Assembly: GCA_041874755.1 (NCBI GenBank)
Contig: CP102611.1
Coordinates: forward strand, 2,976,001-3,040,000
DNA: 64,000 nucleotides
From: Chitinibacter sp. SCUT-21
Lineage (GTDB): Bacteria > Pseudomonadota > Gammaproteobacteria > Burkholderiales > Chitinibacteraceae
Direction: 5' to 3'
In this document: positions 1-7,847 of the stretch, piece by piece
Layout of the letters: each line of letters opens with the position of its first letter
How positions within the stretch are numbered: position 1 is the stretch's first letter
Notes under the pieces: generated by a model
What the model saw: only the letters and a program-made list of their open reading frames with translations
The model's database searches: none
Told to the model about the DNA's origin: nothing
Translations under genes and position numbers: made by a program

Positions 1-1
1 C

Positions 2-85
2 GAGCAAAAAGAAATCCTCGCGCTGTGTGGCCTCGATGCCGCAGGCATTTGCGCGAGCATCGAGCAAAAACTCGCCACGCTGTAA
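2..85 (+). CDS. C-terminal end of an unidentified protein (partial)
   Basis: An open frame enters from the left edge and ends at a TAA 22 bases before the next start. Only the last 27 residues are visible, and they are Ala/Leu-rich with a short amphipathic helix. The segment around GLDAAGICAS resembles the C-terminal tail of CaiB/BaiF-type CoA-transferases (often LGxxAAEIAAL), but this is too short to assign. It runs in the same direction as the kinase gene that follows and may share its transcript. Confidence 0.5.
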   Translation, partial: EQKEILALCGLDAAGICASIEQKLATL

Positions 86-106
86 CCCATTACTGTCGGG
101 CTGCCC

Positions 107-1429
107 ATGCACACATTAGAACAACTGTGTACCGGGCAGCTGCTCGGTATTACTCGGCTCGATTTATCGGCCAATCTCAGCGAATTTCCGCGCCAGATTT
201 TCGATCTGGCCGACACGCTAGAAATCCTGAATCTATCCGGCAATCAGCTCTCTAGCCTGCCAGACGATTTACCGCGGCTGCACCAGCTTAAAGTCATTTT
301 CTGCTCGGATAATCGCTTTACCGAGCTGCCCGCCGTGCTGGGGCAATGCGCGCAGCTGGAAATGATCGGTTTTCGCGCCAATCTAATCAGCCACGTACCT
401 GCCGAATCCTTGCCGCCACAACTGCGTTGGCTGATTTTGACCGACAATCAGATTACCCAACTGCCAGAGCAATTAGGCCAAGCCACGCGGCTGCAAAAGC
501 TGATGCTGGCGGGTAATCAATTGCGCGAATTGCCAGCCACGCTGGCCAATTGCCACAACCTCGAATTAGTCCGCATCGCCGTCAACCGCTTTGAGTCGCT
601 ACCCGAATGCCTGCTGAATCTGCCCAAACTAGCGTGGCTGGCTTTTGCTGGCAACCCATGCGCTGATCGCGTTGAAGCTGCGATGGTCGCGCGCTATAGC
701 GTGCCCAAAGTGGCATGGTCTGAACTTAGCTTGGGTGCGCAGCTCGGGGAGGGTGCATCTGGGCAGATTTTTGCTGCTGAATGGCTGCATGAGGGCCAAG
801 TGCACAAGGTTGCGGTCAAACGCTTTAAATCGGCGGTGACCAGCGACGGCGTACCGCGCTGCGAAATGGACGCGTGCATTGCCGCAGGCGCGCACCCCAA
901 TTTAATCCCGGTGCTGGCTCAGATCGACGACGCGGAAAATCCAGCGCTGGTGCTGGGGCTGATTGATCAAGATTATCAAATCCTCGCCGGCCCACCGAGC
1001 TTAGAGAGCTGTACCCGCGATATTTTCGCGCCTGACGCGCAATACAGCGTGCCGGTGATTTTAACTATCCTGAAGGGTATTGCCTCAGCACTGATGCAGC
1101 TCAATAGCCATGGGCTCATACATGGTGATGTATATGCGCACAACATCTTGGTTCATCAAGACGGCACCTGCCTACTCGGCGACTTCGGCGCCGCATCGTT
1201 CATGCCGCCCGAACACAGCGTAGCTCTCGCCGCGATCGAAATGCGAGCGTTTGCTTGTTTGATCGAAGATTTAATTGATCGTGCAACAGCCGCAAATAAA
1301 ATGGAGTTGCAACAACTTGCAGAACTGAAAGCACTGCAAGCCCAATGTGCAGGAAAAAAACCAAGTTTGAGGCCAAACCTCTCTTTGGTTCTCGACTTAT
1401 TGCAGAATGAAACATTAAAGCTAGGGTAG
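107..1429 (+). CDS. Leucine-rich-repeat protein with C-terminal Ser/Thr-kinase-like domain
   Basis: The 440-residue protein has two parts. Residues about 17-185 hold some seven leucine-rich repeats of the bacterial LxxLxLSxNQLxxLP type. Residues about 207-440 form a eukaryotic-like kinase fold: a glycine loop GEGASG (214-219), the ATP-binding Lys238 in VAVKRF, a catalytic loop HGDVYAHN (339-346, with HGD instead of HRD) and a DFG at 359-361. All core catalytic residues are therefore kept. No signal peptide or membrane segment is seen, so it is probably cytoplasmic. The LRR part presumably recruits a protein substrate. Related LRR-kinase fusions occur in scattered proteobacteria, but the target is unknown. 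A small membrane-protein gene starts 4 bases after its stop codon. Confidence 0.85.
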   Translation: MHTLEQLCTGQLLGITRLDLSANLSEFPRQIFDLADTLEILNLSGNQLSSLPDDLPRLHQLKVIFCSDNRFTELPAVLGQCAQLEMIGFRANLISHVPAESLPPQLRWLILTDNQITQLPEQLGQATRLQKLMLAGNQLRELPATLANCHNLELVRIAVNRFESLPECLLNLPKLAWLAFAGNPCADRVEAAMVARYSVPKVAWSELSLGAQLGEGASGQIFAAEWLHEGQVHKVAVKRFKSAVTSDGVPRCEMDACIAAGAHPNLIPVLAQIDDAENPALVLGLIDQDYQILAGPPSLESCTRDIFAPDAQYSVPVILTILKGIASALMQLNSHGLIHGDVYAHNILVHQDGTCLLGDFGAASFMPPEHSVALAAIEMRAFACLIEDLIDRATAANKMELQQLAELKALQAQCAGKKPSLRPNLSLVLDLLQNETLKLG

Positions 1430-1433
1430 AGAT

Positions 1434-1928
1434 ATGCGATCCGAGTGGGTTAGTTTGGGGCCAAAAAAACAAAAACACTCATCTGGGATGGTCTGGATTG
1501 TGCGAGTTGGCTCTATTTTATTGAGTTATGCTTTATTTAAAGCACTTGCTGAATATGATGATTGGTTTCTTTCATCTTGTACCGTCGCAACTTATCTAAT
1601 TTTTGCTTATGCGTTTGGATTGAATCACGAAATTAAATTCAATTGTGTACGACGAGTAATTGCTACTTCGAGTACATGGTTTGGTTTGCCATTAAAAAAA
1701 CAAACGGAAGTCGAAATAAAAGATTTTTTATACGTTTATCTCAGTCGTCATGGGAGTGAGTCTGAATTTTGGCAGGTCAAATTGTTTAGCATTAAGCATG
1801 CTGAAACGGGTGTTTCAGTGGCTTTTTCAGATAAGGATGTGGGCTTGGCTGAGGCTGAGCGCTTGGCCCAATTATTTGGCTTACCCAATCGCGGATTTGT
1901 CACTTTTAAAGGTGGGTTTTCGCAGTAA
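1434..1928 (+). CDS. Small membrane protein of unknown function
   Basis: The 164-residue product is not recognised. It has a basic N-terminus, then two hydrophobic segments (about residues 20-38 and 46-62), then a soluble tail of about 100 residues that looks alpha/beta and ends in FKGGFSQ. It starts 4 bases after the LRR-kinase stop, which suggests co-transcription. Its codons are visibly more A+T-rich than those of the neighbouring genes, and the 3' end of the kinase gene shows the same shift, so this end of the operon may have been acquired or may evolve differently. A strong terminator follows. Confidence 0.6.
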   Translation: MRSEWVSLGPKKQKHSSGMVWIVRVGSILLSYALFKALAEYDDWFLSSCTVATYLIFAYAFGLNHEIKFNCVRRVIATSSTWFGLPLKKQTEVEIKDFLYVYLSRHGSESEFWQVKLFSIKHAETGVSVAFSDKDVGLAEAERLAQLFGLPNRGFVTFKGGFSQ

Positions 1929-1975
1929 ATAGGAAAGCTCAAAATCGTTGAACTCAATGCATAAAATGTATAAAT

Positions 1976-2005
1976 AAAAAAACCGACCCGTAGGTCGGTT
2001 TTTTT
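1976..2005. terminator. Bidirectional intrinsic terminator
   Basis: A perfect 13-bp stem with core ACCGACC/GGTCGGT and a 4-base loop (CGTA) is flanked by A7 on the left and T7 on the right. It would work for the + strand LRR-kinase operon and for htpG on the minus strand. Confidence 0.9.
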
Positions 2006-2008
2006 ATT

Positions 2009-2056
2009 GGGTATCGCTCTGCAGCTCAATGCTAGATTGAGCTGCAGGGTTATACC
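2009..2056. repeat. Nested inverted repeat with GGGTAT/ATACC ends
   Basis: A perfect 12-bp palindromic arm pair (2019-2030 and 2036-2047, 5-base loop) is enclosed by outer arms GGTAT (2010-2014) and ATACC (2052-2056). It abuts the htpG stop codon. It has no T-run, so it is not a standard terminator. Its outer ends match a family of similar elements elsewhere in the window. Confidence 0.75.
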
Positions 2057-3958
2057 TCAGTTGTGCAATGCCAGCATCAAACCATTCAGGCGTTTTACGA
2101 ACGCTGATGGGTCTTCCAGTTGGCCGCCTTCGGCGAGCAGCGCTTGGTCGAACAGCAATCGTGTCCAATCGCCAAACTTGTCGCCAGTCGCTTCAGCTTT
2201 TAGTTTGCCGACCAGTGGGTGAGTTGGATTCACTTCCAAGATTGGCTTGCTACCTTGCACGTCTTGGCCGGCGGATTTGAGCAATCGCTCCAGATTCGCG
2301 CTCATATCGTTGTTTTCAACGACCAGACACGCAGGGCTGTCGGTCAGGCGGTGCGTCACGCGAATGTCTTTGACTGAATCGCCCAGCACGCCTTTCATTT
2401 GCTCCAGCACGTCTTTCAGCTCGGTCGCTGCAGCTTCTTGCTGTTTTTTCTCTTCTTCGTCGGTAAATTGCTCCAGATCGAGTTCGCCTTTGGCAACCGA
2501 TTGCAGTTTTTTACCTTCAAATTCGGTCAAACCGCTAAACGCCCATTCGTCAACGCGATCGCTCAGCAACAGCACTTCGATGCCTTTTTTGCGGAACACT
2601 TCGAGGTGCGGGCTGTTTTTCGCTGCGGCGTATGAATCGGCAGTGATGTAGTAGATCAACTCTTGGCCTTCTTTCATGCGGCCCAGATAGTCTTTCAGCG
2701 ATACAGTTTGCTCGGCGTTGTCGTTGTGCGTTGACGCAAAACGGCACAGGCCAGCAATGCGCTCTTTGTTGGCGAAATCTTCGCCAACGCCTTCTTTGAG
2801 CACTTTGCCGAATTCGCGCCAGAACGTGGCGTATTTTTCTTGATCGGCCGCTTCTTCCGAGTTCGCCAAACCTTCGAGCATGCCGAGGACTTTTTTCACG
2901 CAACCCGATTTGATTTGCTCGATGTCTTTGCTGTGCTGCAAGATTTCGCGCGATACGTTCAGCGGCAGGTCAGACGAGTCGATCACGCCGCGGATAAAGC
3001 GCAGGTATTGCGGCAGCAATTTTTCGCTGTCTTCCATGATAAATACGCGGCGCACGTAGAGTTTTACGCCATGACGACGCTCGCGATCGTACAAATCGAA
3101 CGGCGCGCGTTTTGGTACGTAGAGCAGCTCGGTGTATTCCTGACGGCCTTCGACTTTGGCGTGGCTCCACGCTAGCGGATCGTCGTAGTCGTGTGCGACG
3201 TGTTTGTAGAATTCGGTGTATTGCTCATCAGAAATTTCCGACTTGCTGCGCGTCCACAACGCGTTGGCTTGGTTGACGGTTTCTTCGCCTTCGGCCGGTT
3301 TAATCGAGCCGTCTTCGTTGTAACCGGCTTGCGCTGGCATCAAGATCGGCAGCGTGATGTGGTCGGAATATTTGCGGATGATAGAGCGCAGTTTCCAATC
3401 GCTGAGGAATTCCTCTTCACCTTCTTTCAGGTGCAAGACGATTTCAGTACCACGGCTCTCTTTCGCTACGTCCTCTAAAGTAAATTCGCCATCACCGGCA
3501 GAAACCCACTGCGTAGCGCCAGTTTCACCCGCGCGACGCGTCGTCAGTGTCACTTTATCAGCAATGATAAACGCCGAGTAAAAACCCACGCCGAATTGGC
3601 CGATCAGGTGCGCGTCTTTTTGCGCGTCGCCTGAGAGTTGGCTAAAGAATTCTTTGGTGCCCGAGCGCGCGATGGTACCGATGTTTTTGATCACTTCTTC
3701 GCGGCTCATCCCGATGCCGTTATCCGCAATCGTGATGGTTTTGGCGTCTTTATCAAACGACACGCGGATTTTCAATTCCGCATCGTTGCCGTACAGGCTG
3801 TCGTTGTTAATCGCTTCAAAGCGCAGCTTGTCGCACGCGTCGGACGCGTTGGATACCAGCTCGCGCAGGAAAATCTCTTTGTTCGAATACAAAGAGTGAA
3901 TCATCAATTGCAATAATTGTTTAACTTCGGCCTGAAAGCCTAGGGTTTCTTTACTCAT
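2057..3958 (-). CDS. htpG: Chaperone HtpG (bacterial Hsp90)
   Basis: This 633-residue protein is the ATP-dependent Hsp90 homodimer that remodels client proteins in the cytoplasm. The length matches the family. The N-terminal GHKL ATPase domain is complete: ELVSNASDA (about 34-42), the ATP-lid DNGIGM (about 79-84) and GQFGVGFYS (about 121-129). The middle domain carries the conserved Arg of [11 protein letters not shown], and the C-terminal dimerisation domain ends near the usual position. The start MSKETLGFQ is the standard one. The upstream region holds a sigma-32 type promoter, so heat-shock induction is expected. It converges on the LRR-kinase operon across shared terminators. Confidence 0.98.
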   Translation of the reverse strand: MSKETLGFQAEVKQLLQLMIHSLYSNKEIFLRELVSNASDACDKLRFEAINNDSLYGNDAELKIRVSFDKDAKTITIADNGIGMSREEVIKNIGTIARSGTKEFFSQLSGDAQKDAHLIGQFGVGFYSAFIIADKVTLTTRRAGETGATQWVSAGDGEFTLEDVAKESRGTEIVLHLKEGEEEFLSDWKLRSIIRKYSDHITLPILMPAQAGYNEDGSIKPAEGEETVNQANALWTRSKSEISDEQYTEFYKHVAHDYDDPLAWSHAKVEGRQEYTELLYVPKRAPFDLYDRERRHGVKLYVRRVFIMEDSEKLLPQYLRFIRGVIDSSDLPLNVSREILQHSKDIEQIKSGCVKKVLGMLEGLANSEEAADQEKYATFWREFGKVLKEGVGEDFANKERIAGLCRFASTHNDNAEQTVSLKDYLGRMKEGQELIYYITADSYAAAKNSPHLEVFRKKGIEVLLLSDRVDEWAFSGLTEFEGKKLQSVAKGELDLEQFTDEEEKKQQEAAATELKDVLEQMKGVLGDSVKDIRVTHRLTDSPACLVVENNDMSANLERLLKSAGQDVQGSKPILEVNPTHPLVGKLKAEATGDKFGDWTRLLFDQALLAEGGQLEDPSAFVKRLNGLMLALHN

Positions 3959-4000
3959 GGTTTTTTATTTCCCTAATAGTGGGTTGCAGACAATGCTGGA

Positions 4001-4029
4001 TAAATGGGGCTAGTTCAAAACTCTTCAAG
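4001..4029 (-). promoter_or_regulatory. Sigma-32 (RpoH) heat-shock promoter of htpG
   Basis: Read on the minus strand, CTTGAA (4029-4024) is followed after 14 bases by CCCCATTTA (4009-4001). This matches the enterobacterial sigma-32 consensus CTTGAAA-N(11-16)-CCCCATNT almost exactly. The -10 element lies about 40 bases upstream of the htpG ATG. Confidence 0.85.
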
Positions 4030-4184
4030 ACCCTTTTTGGCGCAGGGGCATCGCTGTGGTTGGGTAAAACGCTAGGTGAGTGATTTAAAACGTTGTTTTG
4101 AAGAACATTTGCGCTTAGCTGACAGCAAGAGTGGCTAAAAGCTTGTTATAGTGTCGTCAATAGGTGAAATCAGCCGAGGTGACG

Positions 4185-4982
4185 ATGTTACGACGTGTGG
4201 TGTTTAACCAGAAAGGCGGGGTAGGAAAATCAACGATTACGGTGAATTTAGCCGCCGTTGCTGCCGCACAAGGCAAGCGGGTATTGGTCGTAGATTTAGA
4301 TCCACAGGGCAATAGCAGCCATTACCTACTAGGGGCATCTGCTGCAGAGGCCACGCCAACTTTGGCCGATTTTTTTGAGCAAGTGCTCAATTTCTCCTTG
4401 TACGCCAAAGGCCCGGCTGAGTTTGTTCACGCCACGCCGTTTCCCAATCTGTATTTAATGCCCTCGCATCCAGCGATTGCCGAGCAGCAAGTCAAGCTAG
4501 AGTCGCGTTACAAAATCTATAAACTGCGCGAAACGCTGGCTGAGCTCACCGGCCAATTTGATGAGGTGTACATCGATACGCCACCGGCGCTTAATTTCTT
4601 TACCCTCTCGGCCTTGATCGCGGCCACCGGCTGCTTGATTCCGTTTGATTGCGATACCTTCTCGCGTGATGCGCTACTGGGCCTGATCGCCCGCGTGGAG
4701 GAAATCCGGCAGGATCATAATGCCGAGTTGCAAATCGAGGGCATTGTGGTCAATCAATATCAACCGCGCGCCAGCTTGCCGCAGCGCTTGGTGCAAGAGC
4801 TGGAAGCGCAGCATTTGCCCGTGCTCAAAACACGGTTATCGAGTTCGGTTAAAGTACGCGAGTCGCACGATAAGGCTGCGCCGCTGATTGCGCTGGATGT
4901 GAAACATAAATTGGCACAAGAGTTCATCGCACTCTACGGTGAATTGTCAGCCGTACCGCAAGCAGCGTATATTACCGAATAA
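4185..4982 (+). CDS. Orphan ParA/MinD-family ATPase
   Basis: The 265-residue protein has a deviant Walker A motif KGGVGKST (10-17) with the signature lysine Lys10, the Walker A' DLDPQGN and a Walker B-like YIDTPP. It therefore belongs to the ParA/MinD family of dimerising, positioning ATPases. No parB or parS-like array is nearby, so plasmid or chromosome partition is unlikely. Orphan members often place chemosensory clusters or other large complexes in the cell. An in-frame GTG at 4164 would add 7 residues, but the ATG at 4185 has GAGG six bases upstream and begins at the usual place before the P-loop. The receiver-ATPase gene follows 21 bases later and is probably co-transcribed. Confidence 0.88.
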   Translation: MLRRVVFNQKGGVGKSTITVNLAAVAAAQGKRVLVVDLDPQGNSSHYLLGASAAEATPTLADFFEQVLNFSLYAKGPAEFVHATPFPNLYLMPSHPAIAEQQVKLESRYKIYKLRETLAELTGQFDEVYIDTPPALNFFTLSALIAATGCLIPFDCDTFSRDALLGLIARVEEIRQDHNAELQIEGIVVNQYQPRASLPQRLVQELEAQHLPVLKTRLSSSVKVRESHDKAAPLIALDVKHKLAQEFIALYGELSAVPQAAYITE

Positions 4983-5003
4983 TAATAAAGAAGGATTGGG
5001 CGA

Positions 5004-5909
5004 GTGATGAAGCCATTGAGCAAACCTGGCCGAGTGCTGATCGTCGATGATGAGCCGTTTAATTTAGAGATCTTATCAGAACATTTGAACGACGCGGGTT
5101 ACGAAACCGCGACTGCGATGGATGGCGAGGAGGCTTGGGAGGTTTTGCAGGCCGACCGCATTGGTTTTGATACGATTTTGCTCGACCGGATGATGCCACG
5201 CATGGATGGCATGCAAGTGCTCGCTAAGCTCAAGCAGCACCCAGAGTTTCAACACATTCCAGTGATTATGCAAACCGCCGTTGGCGCGGCTGAGAACGTG
5301 CAAGAAGGGCTGGCCGCCGGCGCGTATTATTATTTGATCAAACCGTTTCAGCGCGAAATGCTGCTGGCGATTGTCGCCGCCGCAGTGGGCTTTCATACTG
5401 AGCGCAGTCAACTTGAGCGTGAAATTGCCGAGCACGCCGATTCATATAAATTACTCGTCAATGGGCATTTTCGCTTTCGTTCTCTCGACGAAGCTCGCCA
5501 ATTAACGCTGCTGCTATCGCGCGCTTGTCCTGACCCTCAACGTGTTGCACTCGGCTTATCCGAGCTGCTGGTTAATGCGGTTGAGCATGGCAATTTGGCC
5601 ATTAGCTACGGAGAAAAAACCCGCCTGCTACAACTAGGCCGTTGGCAAGATGAAGTTGAAGCGCGTTTGCTCGACGAAAAATACAAAGCACGTTGTGTGG
5701 ACGTGAGTTTTGTGAGCGCAGCCGATGAAGTCCGAATTCGGATTAAAGACGAAGGCGCTGGCTTTGATTGGCAGCCATTTTTGGAGTTTTCACCCGAGCG
5801 CGCGTTTGACCCGCATGGCCGCGGTATTTCAATGGCGCGTATGATGTCGTTCGATAGCGTAGAATATCAAGGTAATGGCAACGATGTGCTGGTGCGCATT
5901 AAAAAATAG
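5004..5909 (+). CDS. Response regulator fused to an anti-sigma-type ATPase (REC-HATPase)
   Basis: The 301-residue protein has an N-terminal receiver domain (about 10-125) with acidic pocket DDE (15-17), phospho-acceptor Asp61 in LDRMMPRMDG and Lys113 in LIKPF. After a short helix comes an RsbW/SpoIIAB-like GHKL ATPase domain (about 150-300) with SELLVNAVEHGN (186-197) and DEGAGFDW. No PP2C phosphatase sits between them, unlike HsbR-type regulators. The fold suggests a phosphorylation-controlled serine kinase or anti-sigma factor acting on a STAS protein. No STAS gene is adjacent, but one with a conserved serine lies at 33172. The frame starts GTG-ATG, with AAGGA 8 or 11 bases upstream. Confidence 0.85.
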   Translation: MMKPLSKPGRVLIVDDEPFNLEILSEHLNDAGYETATAMDGEEAWEVLQADRIGFDTILLDRMMPRMDGMQVLAKLKQHPEFQHIPVIMQTAVGAAENVQEGLAAGAYYYLIKPFQREMLLAIVAAAVGFHTERSQLEREIAEHADSYKLLVNGHFRFRSLDEARQLTLLLSRACPDPQRVALGLSELLVNAVEHGNLAISYGEKTRLLQLGRWQDEVEARLLDEKYKARCVDVSFVSAADEVRIRIKDEGAGFDWQPFLEFSPERAFDPHGRGISMARMMSFDSVEYQGNGNDVLVRIKK

Positions 5910-5928
5910 TTTCTAAGGTAGACTTGAT

Positions 5929-6168
5929 TTGTATCGTTATCGTAATGCGTTTGGGTATTTATTGCGTACGCTGTGTTGGATGGGCTTGTTTTATTTGTTG
6001 CTTGAATACGGCTTTAGCTTCGCCGCCGAATTTTTGCAGCTCAATCTCGATGGTCGCTTAAAAGCCTTTGCTTTTCTGCTCGGCTTAAATCTGATCGCCG
6101 CTTTTTCTTTGCCGGCCACTTTCGAAGAAATTAAACGCATTCGGGAAGAGAGCCGCTTTAATCCCTAG
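5929..6168 (+). CDS. Small inner-membrane protein of unknown function
   Basis: The 79-residue product is not recognised. It starts with TTG (AAGG about 11 bases upstream), has two probable membrane helices (about 10-30 and 43-61) and ends in a charged cytoplasmic tail KRIREESRFNP. It begins 20 bases after the REC-HATPase gene and is followed by an 79-base gap to the GH3 hexosaminidase. It may form an operon with the ParA and REC-HATPase genes, in which case it could be a membrane anchor, but that is only inferred from position. Confidence 0.6.
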   Translation: MYRYRNAFGYLLRTLCWMGLFYLLLEYGFSFAAEFLQLNLDGRLKAFAFLLGLNLIAAFSLPATFEEIKRIREESRFNP

Positions 6169-6247
6169 CCCTTTCGTCGCTCTTCAATTATTTATTCAAA
6201 CGCTATTGCACTGCGCCGTGCAATCATCCCCCAGTTAGGAATCCGTG

Positions 6248-7837
6248 ATGTCACAACTTATTTCCGCCGAGCTACGCGCGCAAATTGGTCAACTGCTAAT
6301 GGCAGGCTTTGCTGGTTTTCAACCCAGTGAAGAGATTGAACGCTTGATTCGTGAGCAGCGCATTGGCGGCGTGATTTTGTTCCGGCGCAATATCGATACG
6401 CCAGCGCAAGTGGCCGCGCTGTGCCGCCGCTTGCAAGAGATCAATGCGGAAGTTTCCGATTTGCCCTTGCTGATTGGCATCGACCAAGAAGGTGGGATGG
6501 TGATGCGCATCGAAGAGGGCGTTACGCCGCTGCCGTCGGCCATGGCCTACGCCTCGGGCTACGCCTCGCACGCGGTGGCGGGCTGCAGCCCCGCTGATTG
6601 CGAAGAGCTGCATCGCATTGGCGCAGATGAATTGCGCCAGATGGGCATCAATATCAATTTTGCGCCTAGCCTCGACATCAATAATAACCGCGCCAATCCG
6701 GTGATTGGCGTGCGCTCATTCGGCGAAAACTCGCCCACGGTGACGGTCTACGGTTTGGCGGCACTGCGGGGTATCCAAGCCGCAGGCTTGGCTGCGACCG
6801 CCAAACATTTTCCCGGCCATGGCGATACCGCCGCCGATTCACATTATGCTTTGCCGTTAATCGCGCACGATAAATCGCGCCTCGATGCGGTTGAATTGGC
6901 GCCGTTTAAAGCGGCGATTGCCGCCGGCGTTGATGCGATTATGACCGCGCACGTGGTTTTCCCCGCGATTGAGCCCGATACTCAAATCCCCGCAACTTTA
7001 TCGCGCAAAGTGTTAACTGGTTTGCTTCGTGACGAGTTGCAATTTAACGGCGTGATTGTCACCGATTGCTTGGAAATGGACGCGATTGCCAACGTTAACG
7101 CCGGCGGCGTTGGTGTTGTGCAAGGTGCGGTGCAGGCGATTGCCGCTGGGGCGGATATTGCGTTGGTTTCGCACACCTACGCGCACCAACGCGATGCGGT
7201 TGAAGCACTGATATTAGCAGTGGAGCAGGGGTATATCTCGCTGACTGAAATTCAGCATAAATTACAGCGCATTACCCAGCTTAAATCGCTCAAAGCAGCA
7301 CAAGATTGGCGCACACTGCCGCAGCAGCCGGCGAATTTACAAGCGCCAAGCAGTCTGGTTTTCGCAAAAAAAGTGCAAAGCAAAGGCATTTTCTTTGCGG
7401 GACAAAAATTAAACGTCTGTAAATCGACTTTGTTGATCACGGTGGAGCTGTTGGTGCGCACCGAAATCGATGAAGTCGCACTTGGCGCATCCAAAAGTGC
7501 ACGCGGTACTTTACTGCCTTTCTTGCAGCGAGCAGGCATCGCGGCTCAAGAATTGATTATTGCGCCCAAGCCAAGCGATGAAGAAATCGCTCATGTGCTC
7601 GCGGCAGCGCAAAGCGCGGAGCAAATTATTTTCCAAAGCTATAACGCCACGCGTTTTGCTGCGCAGCGCTCTTTGATTGAGTTGCTTGATCCGCAAAAAT
7701 TGGTACTGATTGCAGGGCGTAACCCCTATGATATCGAGATCGCTCCGCAAGCTAAAACGCGAGTCGCGGCCTGCAGCAATCGCCCTCCGGTTCTCGCGCT
7801 GATTTTTGATCGCCTAATGGGTATAGCTTTGCAATAA
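6248..7837 (+). CDS. nagZ: Beta-N-acetylhexosaminidase, glycoside hydrolase family 3 (NagZ-like, long form)
   Basis: This GH3 enzyme releases terminal beta-linked N-acetylglucosamine from chitooligosaccharides or peptidoglycan fragments. The catalytic domain (about 1-345) contains GIDQEGG, the NagZ signature KHFPGHGDT (Lys186-Thr194) with the acid/base His/Asp dyad, and the nucleophile Asp273 in IVTDCLEMDA. At 529 residues it is far longer than the single-domain NagZ of about 340 residues. The extra 180-residue alpha/beta domain resembles the two-domain Bacillus-type enzymes. No signal peptide is seen, so it is cytoplasmic. The ATG at 6248 has AGGA seven bases upstream and is preferred to the GTG at 6245. 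Together with the two chitinases nearby it fits chitin catabolism, though cell-wall recycling is also possible. Confidence 0.88.
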   Translation: MSQLISAELRAQIGQLLMAGFAGFQPSEEIERLIREQRIGGVILFRRNIDTPAQVAALCRRLQEINAEVSDLPLLIGIDQEGGMVMRIEEGVTPLPSAMAYASGYASHAVAGCSPADCEELHRIGADELRQMGININFAPSLDINNNRANPVIGVRSFGENSPTVTVYGLAALRGIQAAGLAATAKHFPGHGDTAADSHYALPLIAHDKSRLDAVELAPFKAAIAAGVDAIMTAHVVFPAIEPDTQIPATLSRKVLTGLLRDELQFNGVIVTDCLEMDAIANVNAGGVGVVQGAVQAIAAGADIALVSHTYAHQRDAVEALILAVEQGYISLTEIQHKLQRITQLKSLKAAQDWRTLPQQPANLQAPSSLVFAKKVQSKGIFFAGQKLNVCKSTLLITVELLVRTEIDEVALGASKSARGTLLPFLQRAGIAAQELIIAPKPSDEEIAHVLAAAQSAEQIIFQSYNATRFAAQRSLIELLDPQKLVLIAGRNPYDIEIAPQAKTRVAACSNRPPVLALIFDRLMGIALQ

Positions 7838-7847
7838 TTGCAAATAG

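Noticed and set aside
4185..4982. Chromosome or plasmid partition locus (parAB)
   Set aside because: No parB gene or parS-like sites are near, and the downstream gene is a receiver-ATPase fusion.
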